Below are positions 1-6,247 of a stretch of DNA of 6,454 nucleotides, one piece after another. The number at the start of each line of letters is the position of its first letter. Position 1 is the stretch's first letter. The stretch is from Porphyromonadaceae bacterium (GTDB lineage Bacteria; Bacteroidota; Bacteroidia; Bacteroidales; Paludibacteraceae). Position numbers and translations under genes: made by a program. The notes under the pieces were generated by a model. That model ran no database searches. It had not been told where the DNA came from and worked only from the letters and a program-made list of their open reading frames with translations. Location: assembly GCA_905372135.1 (NCBI GenBank), contig CAJPNS010000098.1, positions 1-6,454 on the forward strand. The letters run 5' to 3'.

Positions 1-137
1 CAAATAACAAGATAATAACAAAAATAACTGTCAACCTTTCTCAGGACAGGACACGAGGAAAATTAAAAATGAAAAAGTAAAAATGAAGGGATGGAAGAAC
101 GTTGAGGCGAAAATCGAATTATTCGGACAAAAAGATG
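1..137. other. AT-rich upstream region without a supported gene
   Basis: This leading stretch is A-rich with no recognisable gene. It holds a three-codon ATG ORF (69-80) and a 25-codon ATG ORF (83-160, starting MKGWKNVEAK) that ends one base before the ATG at 162. Neither resembles a known family or has a ribosome binding site. No TAnnTTTG element was seen before 138. The region is best read as the spacer upstream of the permease gene. Confidence 0.4.
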
Positions 138-145
138 TACTTTTG
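138..145 (+). promoter_or_regulatory. Candidate Bacteroidota -7 element for the permease gene
   Basis: The octamer TACTTTTG fits the Bacteroidota primary-sigma consensus TAnnTTTG. Transcription would begin roughly 5-8 bases downstream, giving a leader of about 10-15 bases to the ATG at 162 or 165. No TTTG-like -33 element is visible at the expected spacing, so this rests on one motif. If it is real, it excludes the upstream starts at 102 (TTG) and 135 (ATG). Confidence 0.35.
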
Positions 146-161
146 TGCCGATTTTTTTGAT

Positions 162-1088
162 ATGATGGTAGAGGTGAAAAACAAACGGACGGTGTACGCT
201 TACATAGCGTTAATATTGGCTCAAATCTTCTGGGGTATCAGCTTCGTGTGGACGAAAGAGCTGCTCAACCATAACTTCAACGTGATATTCGTCGTTGTCG
301 TAAGGTTGCTTATCTCTTTCGCCCTGCTGTGGTGTATCTCGCGCCTTACGGGGCAGGTCGAACGCATCGCCCGAAAAGACTACGGGCGTTTTTTCCTGCT
401 CGCCTTCTTCGAGCCGTTTCTATATTTCATCGGCGAAAACTACGGTCTGATGTTCGTCGACGCCAGCTATGCATCGATATTCATAGCCATAATACCCGTC
501 GTAGTGCCATTTGGTCTCTACATCTTCTACAAACAAAAAATAAGCCCGACGGTATTGCTCGGCGTAGCTATCTCGATAGTGGGCATATCGATACTGTCGC
601 TCGGCAATAGCGCCGGCGGTACGTTTCGGATAGAGGGTGTGTTGCTGCTGCTGCTTGCCGTGGTGTCGGCGGTGGGCTACAACCTGATGCTCTTCGGCCT
701 GCTGAGCTACAAGCCGATAACAATCATCATACATCAGAACATCATCGCAGCCGTGCTCTACCTGCCGATGTTTGCCTTCGTCGACCGAGGCGAACTGGCA
801 GCAATGCATTGGAATACACATACAGTCGTCGCTCTGGTAATGCTTGCCGTCTTCTGCTCGTCGATAGCATTTATGGGCTATTCGTATGCGGCGAAAAACA
901 TCAATATCTCGCGTGCCAATGTATTTACGAACGCCATACCTGTGGTTACGATAATATTTGCAGTAGCAATCGGGCAAGAGAGCCTTACGCTTCACAAGGC
1001 AGTGGGTATGGCTGTGGTAATTGGCGGAGTGCTGGTAAGCCAGTTCGTATCGTCGTCGGACAAATCTACAAGTAAAAATCGGCAGTGA
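162..1088 (+). CDS. EamA/DMT-superfamily membrane permease
   Basis: This is an inner-membrane transporter of the drug/metabolite transporter superfamily (EamA type); the family exports or imports small metabolites and the substrate cannot be read from sequence. From the ATG at 162 it is 308 residues, close to the usual length for the family. Ten hydrophobic segments are visible at about residues 11-30, 41-60, 76-93, 99-121, 130-147, 158-181, 185-208, 220-243, 251-271 and 277-297, arranged as two EamA repeats. The first helix carries the typical ALILAQIFWGISFV stretch, and the second repeat ends with a proline helix, a GQESLT loop and a glycine-rich last helix. Longer starts exist at TTG 102 and ATG 135; 162 (or 165, three bases later) puts a short charged tail directly before helix 1 and is compatible with the promoter-like motif at 138-145. 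There is no clear Shine-Dalgarno. The last 23 bases overlap the convergent trmN6 fragment. The family call is firm; the start is uncertain. Confidence 0.88.
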   Translation: MMVEVKNKRTVYAYIALILAQIFWGISFVWTKELLNHNFNVIFVVVVRLLISFALLWCISRLTGQVERIARKDYGRFFLLAFFEPFLYFIGENYGLMFVDASYASIFIAIIPVVVPFGLYIFYKQKISPTVLLGVAISIVGISILSLGNSAGGTFRIEGVLLLLLAVVSAVGYNLMLFGLLSYKPITIIIHQNIIAAVLYLPMFAFVDRGELAAMHWNTHTVVALVMLAVFCSSIAFMGYSYAAKNINISRANVFTNAIPVVTIIFAVAIGQESLTLHKAVGMAVVIGGVLVSQFVSSSDKSTSKNRQ

Positions 1089-1455
1089 GTTCCTTGTACT
1101 CGGGTGTATAGCAATGCCTCGACGTCTCGATTACGAGGTCGTTTTCTTCGAGCTCTCGCTCCGTTTTCGAAAACTCGAGCAGGTGTCGCTTCGCATTCGA
1201 GTGTGGAGTGGGATATACGTCGGTCTTGCGTATGAGAAAGAGTTTTCGGTCGCGTGCCGCAGCGGTAACCGTCTCTAAATGTCGGGCGGGTACAATCAAC
1301 GACAGTCGCCCTTTCGGTGTGAGCAGAGCGGCGGCACACTCGAATAGTTCGTCGTAGCTTAACGATACGTTGTGCCGAGCCTCTGCTCGTCGCGGGTCGG
1401 GGGGAGGCAGACTATTTTCGAAGTACGGCGGATTGCAGACGATAAGGTCATACAT
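1066..1455 (-). pseudogene. trmN6: 5'-truncated tRNA1(Val) A37 N6-methyltransferase (trmN6/yfiC) remnant
   Basis: The 129-residue product matches the C-terminal half of TrmN6 (YfiC), the SAM-dependent enzyme that methylates A37 of tRNA1(Val). It opens with YDLIVCNPPYF, the catalytic NPPY motif of N6-adenine methyltransferases at residues 8-11. It continues with SYDELFECAAALLTPKGRLS, a DVYPTP segment and the typical terminal LTADFYL. Intact family members are about 235-245 residues, with an N-terminal half holding the glycine-rich SAM-binding motif I. That half is absent: reading upstream in frame gives only about fourteen non-family codons and then a stop at 1498-1500, already inside argS. 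The ATG at 1453-1455 may therefore be fortuitous. It lies 22 bases after the argS stop on the same strand, so it would be co-transcribed. Without motif I it should not bind SAM, so I call it a pseudogene; a split gene with the other half elsewhere is the alternative. Confidence 0.75.
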
Positions 1456-1477
1456 TGCTCTTAGTCGGTAAACGATA

Positions 1478-3259
1478 TTACATCTTATTTGGTAGTTCTA
1501 TACCGAGTAGCGACATAGCATTGACGAGTACCTTAGAGATTGTACGACAGAGCACAAGGCGGAGGTTACGCACGTCGGCGTTCTCTTCGCGAAGGATAGG
1601 GTAGTCGTGGTAAAACCGACTGAACTCCTTTGCCAAATCGTAGCAGTAGTTGGCAATCAGTGCAGGCGAGAATGTCCGAGACGCTTCGCCGAGTACCTCG
1701 GCAAACGACGACAGATACTGTATTATATACTTCTCACTGTCTGATATGGCAATAGTGTCGCATACCGTTTCGAGTACTATACCATCGTCGGCTGCCTTAC
1801 GCAATATGGAATTTATGCGGGCGTTGGTGTACTGTATGAAGGGAGCCGAGTTGCCATTGAAGTCTATCGACTCTCTTGGGTCGAAGACCATATTTTTTAC
1901 AGGAGCGACTTTCAGTATAAAGTACTTTAACGCTCCCAACCCGATGATGCGTGCCGTCTGCCGTGCCTCGTCGGGTGTCATCTCGGCAATCTTACCAAGC
2001 TCTTTCGTAATATTGTATGCTTCGTCGGTCATCTCGGCAATCAGGTCGTCCGCATCTACGACAGTGCCTTCGCGGCTCTTCATCTTGCCTTCGGGGAGCT
2101 CTACCATACCGTACGAGAAGTGAACCAGCTCTTGCCCCCAGCGGAAGCCGAGGCGGTGGAGCAGGATAGCGAGAACCTGAAAGTGATAGTTCTGCTCATT
2201 GCCTACGACATAGACCATCTTATCTATATCGTAGTCCTCGTAGCGGAGCTTGGCTGTGCCTATATCTTGTGTCATATACACCGATGTGCCGTCGGCACGC
2301 AGGAGCAGTTTCTCGTCGAGCCCGTCGGCAGTGAGGTCTGCCCATACAGACCCGTCTTCTTTTTGGTAAAACACACCTTCGTCCAATCCCCGCAAGACCT
2401 CCTTCTTACCGACGATATAGGTCTGCGACTCGTAATATATCTTATCGAACGAGATACCGAGACTGCGGTAAGTGGCATCGAAGCCTTCGTACACCCAGTT
2501 GTTCATCATATACCAGAGGTCTATTACTTCGCTGTCGCCCTCTTCCCAACGTTTGAGCATCGCCTGAGCTTGACGCATTATCGGAGCGATACGTTCGGCT
2601 TCCTCTTTGGCTACGCCCTGTGCGGTGAGTTCCTCTACCTGCTTGCAATACTCCTCGTTGAAACGCACGTAATATTTACCTACCAAGTGGTCGCCCTTGA
2701 TGCCACTGCTCTGCGGCGTCTCGCCATTGCCGAACATCTTCCACGCCAGCATAGATTTGCAAATGTGTATACCTCTGTCGTTTACGATATTGGTCTTGAC
2801 TACCCGCCAACCGCTTGCCTCCTGTATGCGGCTGATACTGTCGCCGAGCAGATTGTTGCGGATATGTCCGAGGTGCAGCGGTTTGTTTGTGTTTGGCGAC
2901 GAAAACTCTATCATCATCAGCGGCGACTTTTCGTTTGCCTTGACGAAGCCGTATTGCCTGTGGCTGTCTATCTCGTTGAGCAGCCACACAAAGTAGCCTC
3001 TGTCTACAACCAGATTCAGAAATCCCTTTACAACATTGTACCGCACCGCCAAGCCTTCGGCGACGAGTTCGTCGCCTATCTCCGCAGCTATTGCGTCGGG
3101 GGCTTTGCCCGCCACCTTGGCGAGCGGGAACACGACGATAGTGTAGTCGCCCTCGAACTCCTTTTTCGTCGGTTGGAATACTATTTTATCCTCCGACACC
3201 TCTTTGCCGTATCTATCTCTGCAAAAGCTTATTACCTTTTCGGTTATTTGTTTTTTCAT
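1478..3259 (-). CDS. argS: Arginyl-tRNA synthetase
   Basis: This cytosolic class I aminoacyl-tRNA synthetase charges tRNA(Arg) with arginine using ATP. The 593-residue length is normal for bacterial ArgS. The N-terminal tRNA D-loop recognition domain spans about residues 1-90. The catalytic Rossmann domain carries the HIGH-type signature HLGH at 129-132 within PNTNKPLHLGHIRNN. The KMSKS-equivalent is GKMKSREG at 391-398. The DALR anticodon-binding domain covers about 473-593, with the FIQYTNARI helix near its start and the usual terminal LLGIELP. It starts at the ATG at 3257-3259; no Shine-Dalgarno is evident. It follows fic after 48 bases, a gap containing the downstream copy of the 15-bp repeat, and precedes the trmN6 fragment by 22 bases. 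No independent promoter is obvious in the gap, so it is probably transcribed from the rhomboid promoter. Nothing looks damaged. Confidence 0.97.
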   Translation of the reverse strand: MKKQITEKVISFCRDRYGKEVSEDKIVFQPTKKEFEGDYTIVVFPLAKVAGKAPDAIAAEIGDELVAEGLAVRYNVVKGFLNLVVDRGYFVWLLNEIDSHRQYGFVKANEKSPLMMIEFSSPNTNKPLHLGHIRNNLLGDSISRIQEASGWRVVKTNIVNDRGIHICKSMLAWKMFGNGETPQSSGIKGDHLVGKYYVRFNEEYCKQVEELTAQGVAKEEAERIAPIMRQAQAMLKRWEEGDSEVIDLWYMMNNWVYEGFDATYRSLGISFDKIYYESQTYIVGKKEVLRGLDEGVFYQKEDGSVWADLTADGLDEKLLLRADGTSVYMTQDIGTAKLRYEDYDIDKMVYVVGNEQNYHFQVLAILLHRLGFRWGQELVHFSYGMVELPEGKMKSREGTVVDADDLIAEMTDEAYNITKELGKIAEMTPDEARQTARIIGLGALKYFILKVAPVKNMVFDPRESIDFNGNSAPFIQYTNARINSILRKAADDGIVLETVCDTIAISDSEKYIIQYLSSFAEVLGEASRTFSPALIANYCYDLAKEFSRFYHDYPILREENADVRNLRLVLCRTISKVLVNAMSLLGIELPNKM

Positions 3260-3287
3260 TATGCAATAATAATATTATGCGTTTCGT

Positions 3288-3302
3288 CTAAAAATCTTTG
3301 GT
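3288..3302 (-). repeat. 15-bp direct repeat, copy B (downstream of fic)
   Basis: On the minus strand this reads ACCAAAGATTTTTAG, identical to 4082-4096. It lies 5 bases after the fic stop codon, in the fic-argS gap, where it is non-coding. The identity ends sharply on both sides (t3287 against g4081; a3303 against g4097). It looks like a duplicated rhomboid gene end left by insertion of the fic segment. Confidence 0.85.
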
Positions 3303-3307
3303 ACTGT

Positions 3308-4075
3308 TTATTTCGAATGAAATTGTTCCTCGGGTCTGCTCATAGCGTTGAGACGCTCTATTTGCTTGTCGAGGAAGAAGTTTATATACTTTTCGTAATT
3401 CTCTGTTTCGTAGAAGTCTATGATTGCTTCACGATATTTCAAGGTATCTTCCGGTCTCGACGAATATACGGGTACGATGTTCGAAGACATCAATACGGTA
3501 CTCTCCAGAGTACGTGCCGTCCTTTTGTTGCCGTCGTGGAAAGGCTGCAGCCTCGCAATATTGCAATGCAAAAAAACAGCCCTCTCCAAAGGGTTCTCGT
3601 ACAGATATTGTTCGTCGAGAATAGTGCCGAAAATACGAGCGACAGTATCTCTGTCTATTGGAGGCTTATATTCAGTAGCCACTATTTGCACGGGCATATC
3701 TCTGAACGCTCCTCTATAATCCGTTTTCAGCAGTTCATCAGTCAATGACGAATGTACGGTTTTTACAAAAAACTCGTCTATCTTCACCCGTTCGTTATGC
3801 TTTACCATTTCGACAATACTTATAAACGTATTGTAGAGGTTCTTTATCATTTTTGTCTCCGAATATGTCTTCGACGCCGTAATATCATCTTTAATCAGAG
3901 CCTCCGTCTCTACCAAAGAGTAGGTATTGCCCTCTATACGCCCCGAGTAGTAACACCAGACCACAGCTAAATTTTTCAGTTCGAAACTCTCCAGATTCGA
4001 AAACTGCGAATACCTGTTGTGTATAATATATTCTGCTTTTGCTTTGGCTGCATTATCGAAAAATACCTTATTCAT
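3308..4075 (-). CDS. Fic-domain protein with Gln in place of the catalytic His
   Basis: A 255-residue cytosolic Fic/DOC-family protein. Fic proteins usually transfer AMP or another nucleotide phosphate from NTPs to protein hydroxyls. The N-terminal part carries SGRIEG (residues 44-49), fitting the inhibitory motif [S/T]xxxE[G/N] whose Glu obstructs ATP binding in class II Fic proteins. A flap-like segment follows at about 119-136 (YRGAFRDMPVQIVATEYK). The Fic core is ARLQPFHDGNKRTAR, residues 174-188. It matches HxFx[D/E]GNxRxxR except that the catalytic His is Gln177 (codon CAG, 3545-3547); Asp181, Gly182, Asn183, Arg185 and Arg188 are kept. A C-terminal amphipathic region follows. There is no signal peptide or membrane segment. 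The gene lies 6 bases after the rhomboid stop and 48 before argS, and is flanked by perfect 15-bp repeats. Three sampled 60-base lines had 26, 21 and 24 G+C, against 37 and 31 in argS and 30 in the rhomboid gene. AMPylation activity is doubtful; targets are unknown. Confidence 0.9.
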   Translation of the reverse strand: MNKVFFDNAAKAKAEYIIHNRYSQFSNLESFELKNLAVVWCYYSGRIEGNTYSLVETEALIKDDITASKTYSETKMIKNLYNTFISIVEMVKHNERVKIDEFFVKTVHSSLTDELLKTDYRGAFRDMPVQIVATEYKPPIDRDTVARIFGTILDEQYLYENPLERAVFLHCNIARLQPFHDGNKRTARTLESTVLMSSNIVPVYSSRPEDTLKYREAIIDFYETENYEKYINFFLDKQIERLNAMSRPEEQFHSK

Positions 4076-4081
4076 ACCTCG

Positions 4082-4096
4082 CTAAAAATCTTTGGT
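4082..4096 (-). repeat. 15-bp direct repeat, copy A (rhomboid gene 3' end)
   Basis: On the minus strand ACCAAAGATTTTTAG forms codons for Thr-Lys-Asp-Phe and the TAG stop of the rhomboid gene. An identical copy lies at 3288-3302. The two copies bracket the fic gene, 6 bases before its start and 5 bases after its stop. This copy is coding, so the original target site was presumably here. Confidence 0.85.
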
Positions 4097-4840
4097 GAAT
4101 AATTTTCCTCGTTTTTTCCATATCAGCAGCAATACCAACCCAAACAGCAATCCGCCGAGATGGGCGAAATGTGCCACATTGTCCCACGAGAAGTTGGCGA
4201 CACCTGCAAAAAGCTCTATCAGACCGTATACGATGACAAATACTCGTGCCGGTATCGGTATAGGCAGGAAGAACATATACAGCTTCTCTTTGGGGAACAT
4301 ATAACCGAAAGCGAGAAGTATGCCGAACACAGCCCCCGACGCCCCTACGGTAGGGATATTCATCAATATATTGAGCCTGCCCATATACTCATCGGAATAG
4401 TTTAAGCTTTCGGCGAGAGCCTTGGCTCCCTCAGTCGATATATGGCTCATTACGGCAGGCATATCGGCGATATGGCTTGCTATGGAGCAGTAGTCGATGT
4501 ACCAGACCGTCTGCTGTACGATAGCAGCTCCCAGCCCTGCAACGAGGTAATAAAACAAAAATTTCTTGCCTCCCCAAAACATCTCGAACAGCCGCCCAAA
4601 CATATACACTGCGAACATATTGAATAATATATGCTCTACGCCTGCGTGCATAAACATATAGGTGAAGAACTGATATACCCTGAACTTCTCCGATAGGACA
4701 AAATGCAGCCCCAGCGTGTCGTTAAGCTCTATTCCCGACCTCGCCCGCAAAACCGTCGTTGCAATAAGGCAGAGTATGTTTATTATAATTATGTTCCAAA
4801 CAACGGGTGACGTCGAGAAAAAATCCCTTCTATTTTCCAT
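4082..4840 (-). CDS. Rhomboid-family intramembrane serine protease
   Basis: A 252-residue polytopic inner-membrane protease that cleaves transmembrane segments of other proteins. The serine-histidine dyad is visible: Ser168 in GASGAVFG (166-173) and His227 in AHLGG (226-230). The oxyanion-hole pattern HxxxN is His70 and Asn74, in MHAGVEHILFNMFAVYMFG. Six hydrophobic segments can be traced at about 14-32, 56-82, 93-113, 166-182, 187-212 and 222-241. Between the third and fourth is a longer loop of about 45 residues (117-162). The active-site residues are all present, so it should be catalytically competent; the substrate is unknown. The ATG at 4838-4840 follows a short leader with only a weak AGAAAG upstream. 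It is the first gene of the leftward run (fic, argS, trmN6 fragment) and is divergent from HU. Its last five codons, including the stop, are the 15-bp repeat found again beyond fic. Confidence 0.93.
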   Translation of the reverse strand: MENRRDFFSTSPVVWNIIIINILCLIATTVLRARSGIELNDTLGLHFVLSEKFRVYQFFTYMFMHAGVEHILFNMFAVYMFGRLFEMFWGGKKFLFYYLVAGLGAAIVQQTVWYIDYCSIASHIADMPAVMSHISTEGAKALAESLNYSDEYMGRLNILMNIPTVGASGAVFGILLAFGYMFPKEKLYMFFLPIPIPARVFVIVYGLIELFAGVANFSWDNVAHFAHLGGLLFGLVLLLIWKKRGKLFTKDF

Positions 4841-4861
4841 AACACTTTCTCAAATTTTGTG

Positions 4862-4869
4862 CAAAATTA
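4862..4869 (-). promoter_or_regulatory. Candidate -7 element for the rhomboid-fic-argS run
   Basis: The minus strand reads TAATTTTG, a full match to the Bacteroidota consensus TAnnTTTG. It lies 21 bases before the rhomboid ATG, so the leader would be about 15 bases. No clear TTTG is seen at the -33 spacing. Because the gaps between the following genes are short and lack obvious promoters or terminators, this may drive rhomboid, fic, argS and the trmN6 fragment together. Confidence 0.5.
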
Positions 4870-4944
4870 CATTAAAGGCGAAGAAAAAACTTGTTTTCGA
4901 GTAACTTTTTTCAAATTAATCGCTGAATGTCAAAAAAAATATAT

Positions 4945-4952
4945 TATTTTTG
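4945..4952 (+). promoter_or_regulatory. Candidate -7 element for the HU gene
   Basis: TATTTTTG matches TAnnTTTG exactly, 52 bases before the HU ATG. Transcription would start near 4957-4960, giving a leader of about 45 bases. That leader is very AT-rich and has no Shine-Dalgarno, a pattern seen before strongly expressed Bacteroidota genes. The -33 position holds only a partial match (GCTG, 4922-4925). It is divergent from the rhomboid promoter about 75 bases away. Confidence 0.6.
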
Positions 4953-5004
4953 CCGTCGAGTAAAATTATATTATCATCCATTCTTAATTAAAAGTTTAAT
5001 TTCT

Positions 5005-5286
5005 ATGAACAAACAAGATTTAGTAAAAGCAATTGCTACAGAAGCTGGTTTGAGCCAAGCTGATTCGAAAAAAGCTCTCGAAGCTTTTGAAAATGCAGTA
5101 AGAGGTGCATTGGTAAAAGGTGAAACTGTTACAATGATTGGTTTCGGTACTTTCTCAGTTGTACAACGTTCGGCTCGTAAAGGTGTAAACCCCGCAAGTG
5201 GCAAGCCTATCCAGATTAAAGCTAAAAAGGTTGCAAGGTTTAAAGTTAGTTCGAGACTTGCCGAAGATGTTGCAAAGTCAAAGTAA
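5005..5286 (+). CDS. HU-family DNA-binding nucleoid protein
   Basis: A 93-residue histone-like protein of the HU/IHF family; the dimer bends and compacts DNA. The N-terminal helices (about 3-38) are followed by the signature GFGTF (46-50). The beta arm carries RKGVNPASGKP, with the intercalating Pro63, and a basic KAKKVARFK stretch (72-80) leads to the final helix. Length and motifs are typical of a complete subunit. The frame stays open upstream to an ATG at 4927, but that would add 26 unrelated residues and place the promoter-like element inside the gene, so the ATG at 5005 is chosen. Codon choice is more A/T-ending than in neighbouring genes (GCT, GGT, GTA, AAA frequent), consistent with high expression. 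The gene is monocistronic and ends 20 bases before a strong terminator. It resembles the HU paralogues common in Bacteroidota; which paralogue cannot be told. Confidence 0.95.
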   Translation: MNKQDLVKAIATEAGLSQADSKKALEAFENAVRGALVKGETVTMIGFGTFSVVQRSARKGVNPASGKPIQIKAKKVARFKVSSRLAEDVAKSK

Positions 5287-5306
5287 TCTTTTTGATTTAA
5301 TTTTTT

Positions 5307-5344
5307 AAAAAGAGGTTTCCAATAAATGTGAGAGACCTCTTTTT
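5307..5344. terminator. Bidirectional intrinsic terminator between HU and atpG
   Basis: The arms AAAAAGAGGTTTC (5307-5319) and GAGACCTCTTTTT (5332-5344) form a 13-bp stem with one T-G wobble and a 12-base loop. The plus-strand transcript ends in CTCTTTTTATTT and the minus-strand transcript in CTCTTTTTAAAAAATT, so each direction has a U-tract. It lies 20 bases after the HU stop and 14 bases after the convergent atpG stop, which fits a shared terminator. Confidence 0.85.
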
Positions 5345-5358
5345 ATTTGTAATCTATC

Positions 5359-6234
5359 TTATTTCAACGCTTCGGAGCCGCCGACGATGTCGAGCAGTTC
5401 TGAGGTTATAGCCTGCTGACGTTGCTTGTTGAACTGTATCGAAAGCTCTTTGAGCAGGTCTTCGGCGTTGTCGGTAGCTATCTGCATAGCGACCATACGT
5501 GCAGCCTGTTCGGCTGCAGCCGAATCGAGCAGTATGGAGTAAAACTTAGTCCTCAGCGATTTCGGCAACAGTACGTCGAGCAGTTCGTTTCGCGAAGGCT
5601 CTACGATGTAGTCGGCATTGAGGCTGTTTTCTGTTCCTATACCGTCGAGCGATACGGGCAAGAACGTTTCGTCGGTAGGCACCTGCACCGACGTGGTTTT
5701 GAAGTGGTTGTACAAGAAATGTACCTTGTCGGTTCGTTTTGCCAAGAAGTCGGATATGATAGTGTCTACAATAGCTTTGGCAGCCGAGAACTCGGGCTTT
5801 TCTATCAGTGCGTTGAAGCCGTTGCGAAGCTCTACTCCCTGATAGTTTTTCCTGATATTATCGTCTATCTTTTTGCCGATGGCGTAAATCTCTACCTCTA
5901 CGTTCTGCGACAGGTACTCTTTGTACGTTTTTGCAAACATACCGATAATGTTGGAATTGAATGCACCACACAGGCTCGAGTTGGATGTTACCGCCACCAA
6001 CGTTACGCGGCGTATCTCTTCGCGACGTTCTGCCAGAGGGGTAGTATACGTCTCTTCGGCGGCAAGATAGTTGCCGAGTATCCGAGTCAGTTGTCGTTCG
6101 TACGGCAAAAAGTTTTCTACCATATTCTGTGCCTTGTGTAGCTTTGCCGAAGAAATCATCTTCATAGCCGAAGTGATTTTCTGAGTCGATTTTACCGACT
6201 TTATCCTCCCTTTTATCTCTTTTAACGAAGCCAT
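5359..6234 (-). CDS. atpG: F1Fo ATP synthase gamma subunit
   Basis: The central rotor-stalk subunit of F1, which couples proton flow through Fo to ATP synthesis or hydrolysis; it is a peripheral protein on the cytoplasmic side of the inner membrane. The 291-residue product is complete. The N-terminal coiled-coil helix has the classical MASLKEIKGRIKSVKSTQKI start and TSAMKMISSAKLHKAQ continuation. The middle Rossmann-like domain holds SNSSLCGAFNSN (84-95), the local form of the conserved LCGGLN motif. The C-terminal helix contains EQAARMVAMQIATDNAEDLL and the NKQRQQAITSELLDIVGG ending characteristic of gamma. It lies 68 bases downstream of atpA on the same strand, with a strong hairpin in the gap. 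AAGG about 7 bases before the ATG is a modest Shine-Dalgarno. It appears to be the last gene of its operon, since a terminator follows. Confidence 0.97.
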   Translation of the reverse strand: MASLKEIKGRIKSVKSTQKITSAMKMISSAKLHKAQNMVENFLPYERQLTRILGNYLAAEETYTTPLAERREEIRRVTLVAVTSNSSLCGAFNSNIIGMFAKTYKEYLSQNVEVEIYAIGKKIDDNIRKNYQGVELRNGFNALIEKPEFSAAKAIVDTIISDFLAKRTDKVHFLYNHFKTTSVQVPTDETFLPVSLDGIGTENSLNADYIVEPSRNELLDVLLPKSLRTKFYSILLDSAAAEQAARMVAMQIATDNAEDLLKELSIQFNKQRQQAITSELLDIVGGSEALK

Positions 6235-6247
6235 ATATCAACCTTAC

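Noticed and set aside
420..995. A 191-codon minus-strand open frame opposite the permease
   Set aside because: It is antisense to hydrophobic codons, giving a His/Tyr/Arg-rich translation with no family character.
1067..1099. TACAAG/CTTGTA inverted repeat near the convergent gene ends, considered as a terminator
   Set aside because: Only six weak pairs around a loop of about 20 bases, with no U-tract.
3263..3280. Near-palindrome and TATTATTG promoter-like octamer just before argS
   Set aside because: The octamer has one mismatch to TAnnTTTG and lies about 4 bases from the start codon, too close for a leader. The AT-only pairing with almost no loop would be unstable.
2120..3748. A 542-codon open frame on the plus strand, antisense to argS and fic
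   Set aside because: It spans two well-supported minus-strand genes and their gap, its translation resembles no family, and it lacks domain-like order. Codon bias of argS leaves this antisense frame open.
4927..5004. An upstream start adding 26 residues to HU
   Set aside because: HU proteins begin at the MNKQDLV position; the extension has no family similarity and would contain the TATTTTTG promoter element.
5422..6141. A 239-codon plus-strand open frame opposite atpG
   Set aside because: It lies entirely antisense to the unmistakable ATP synthase gamma gene and shows no recognisable motif.
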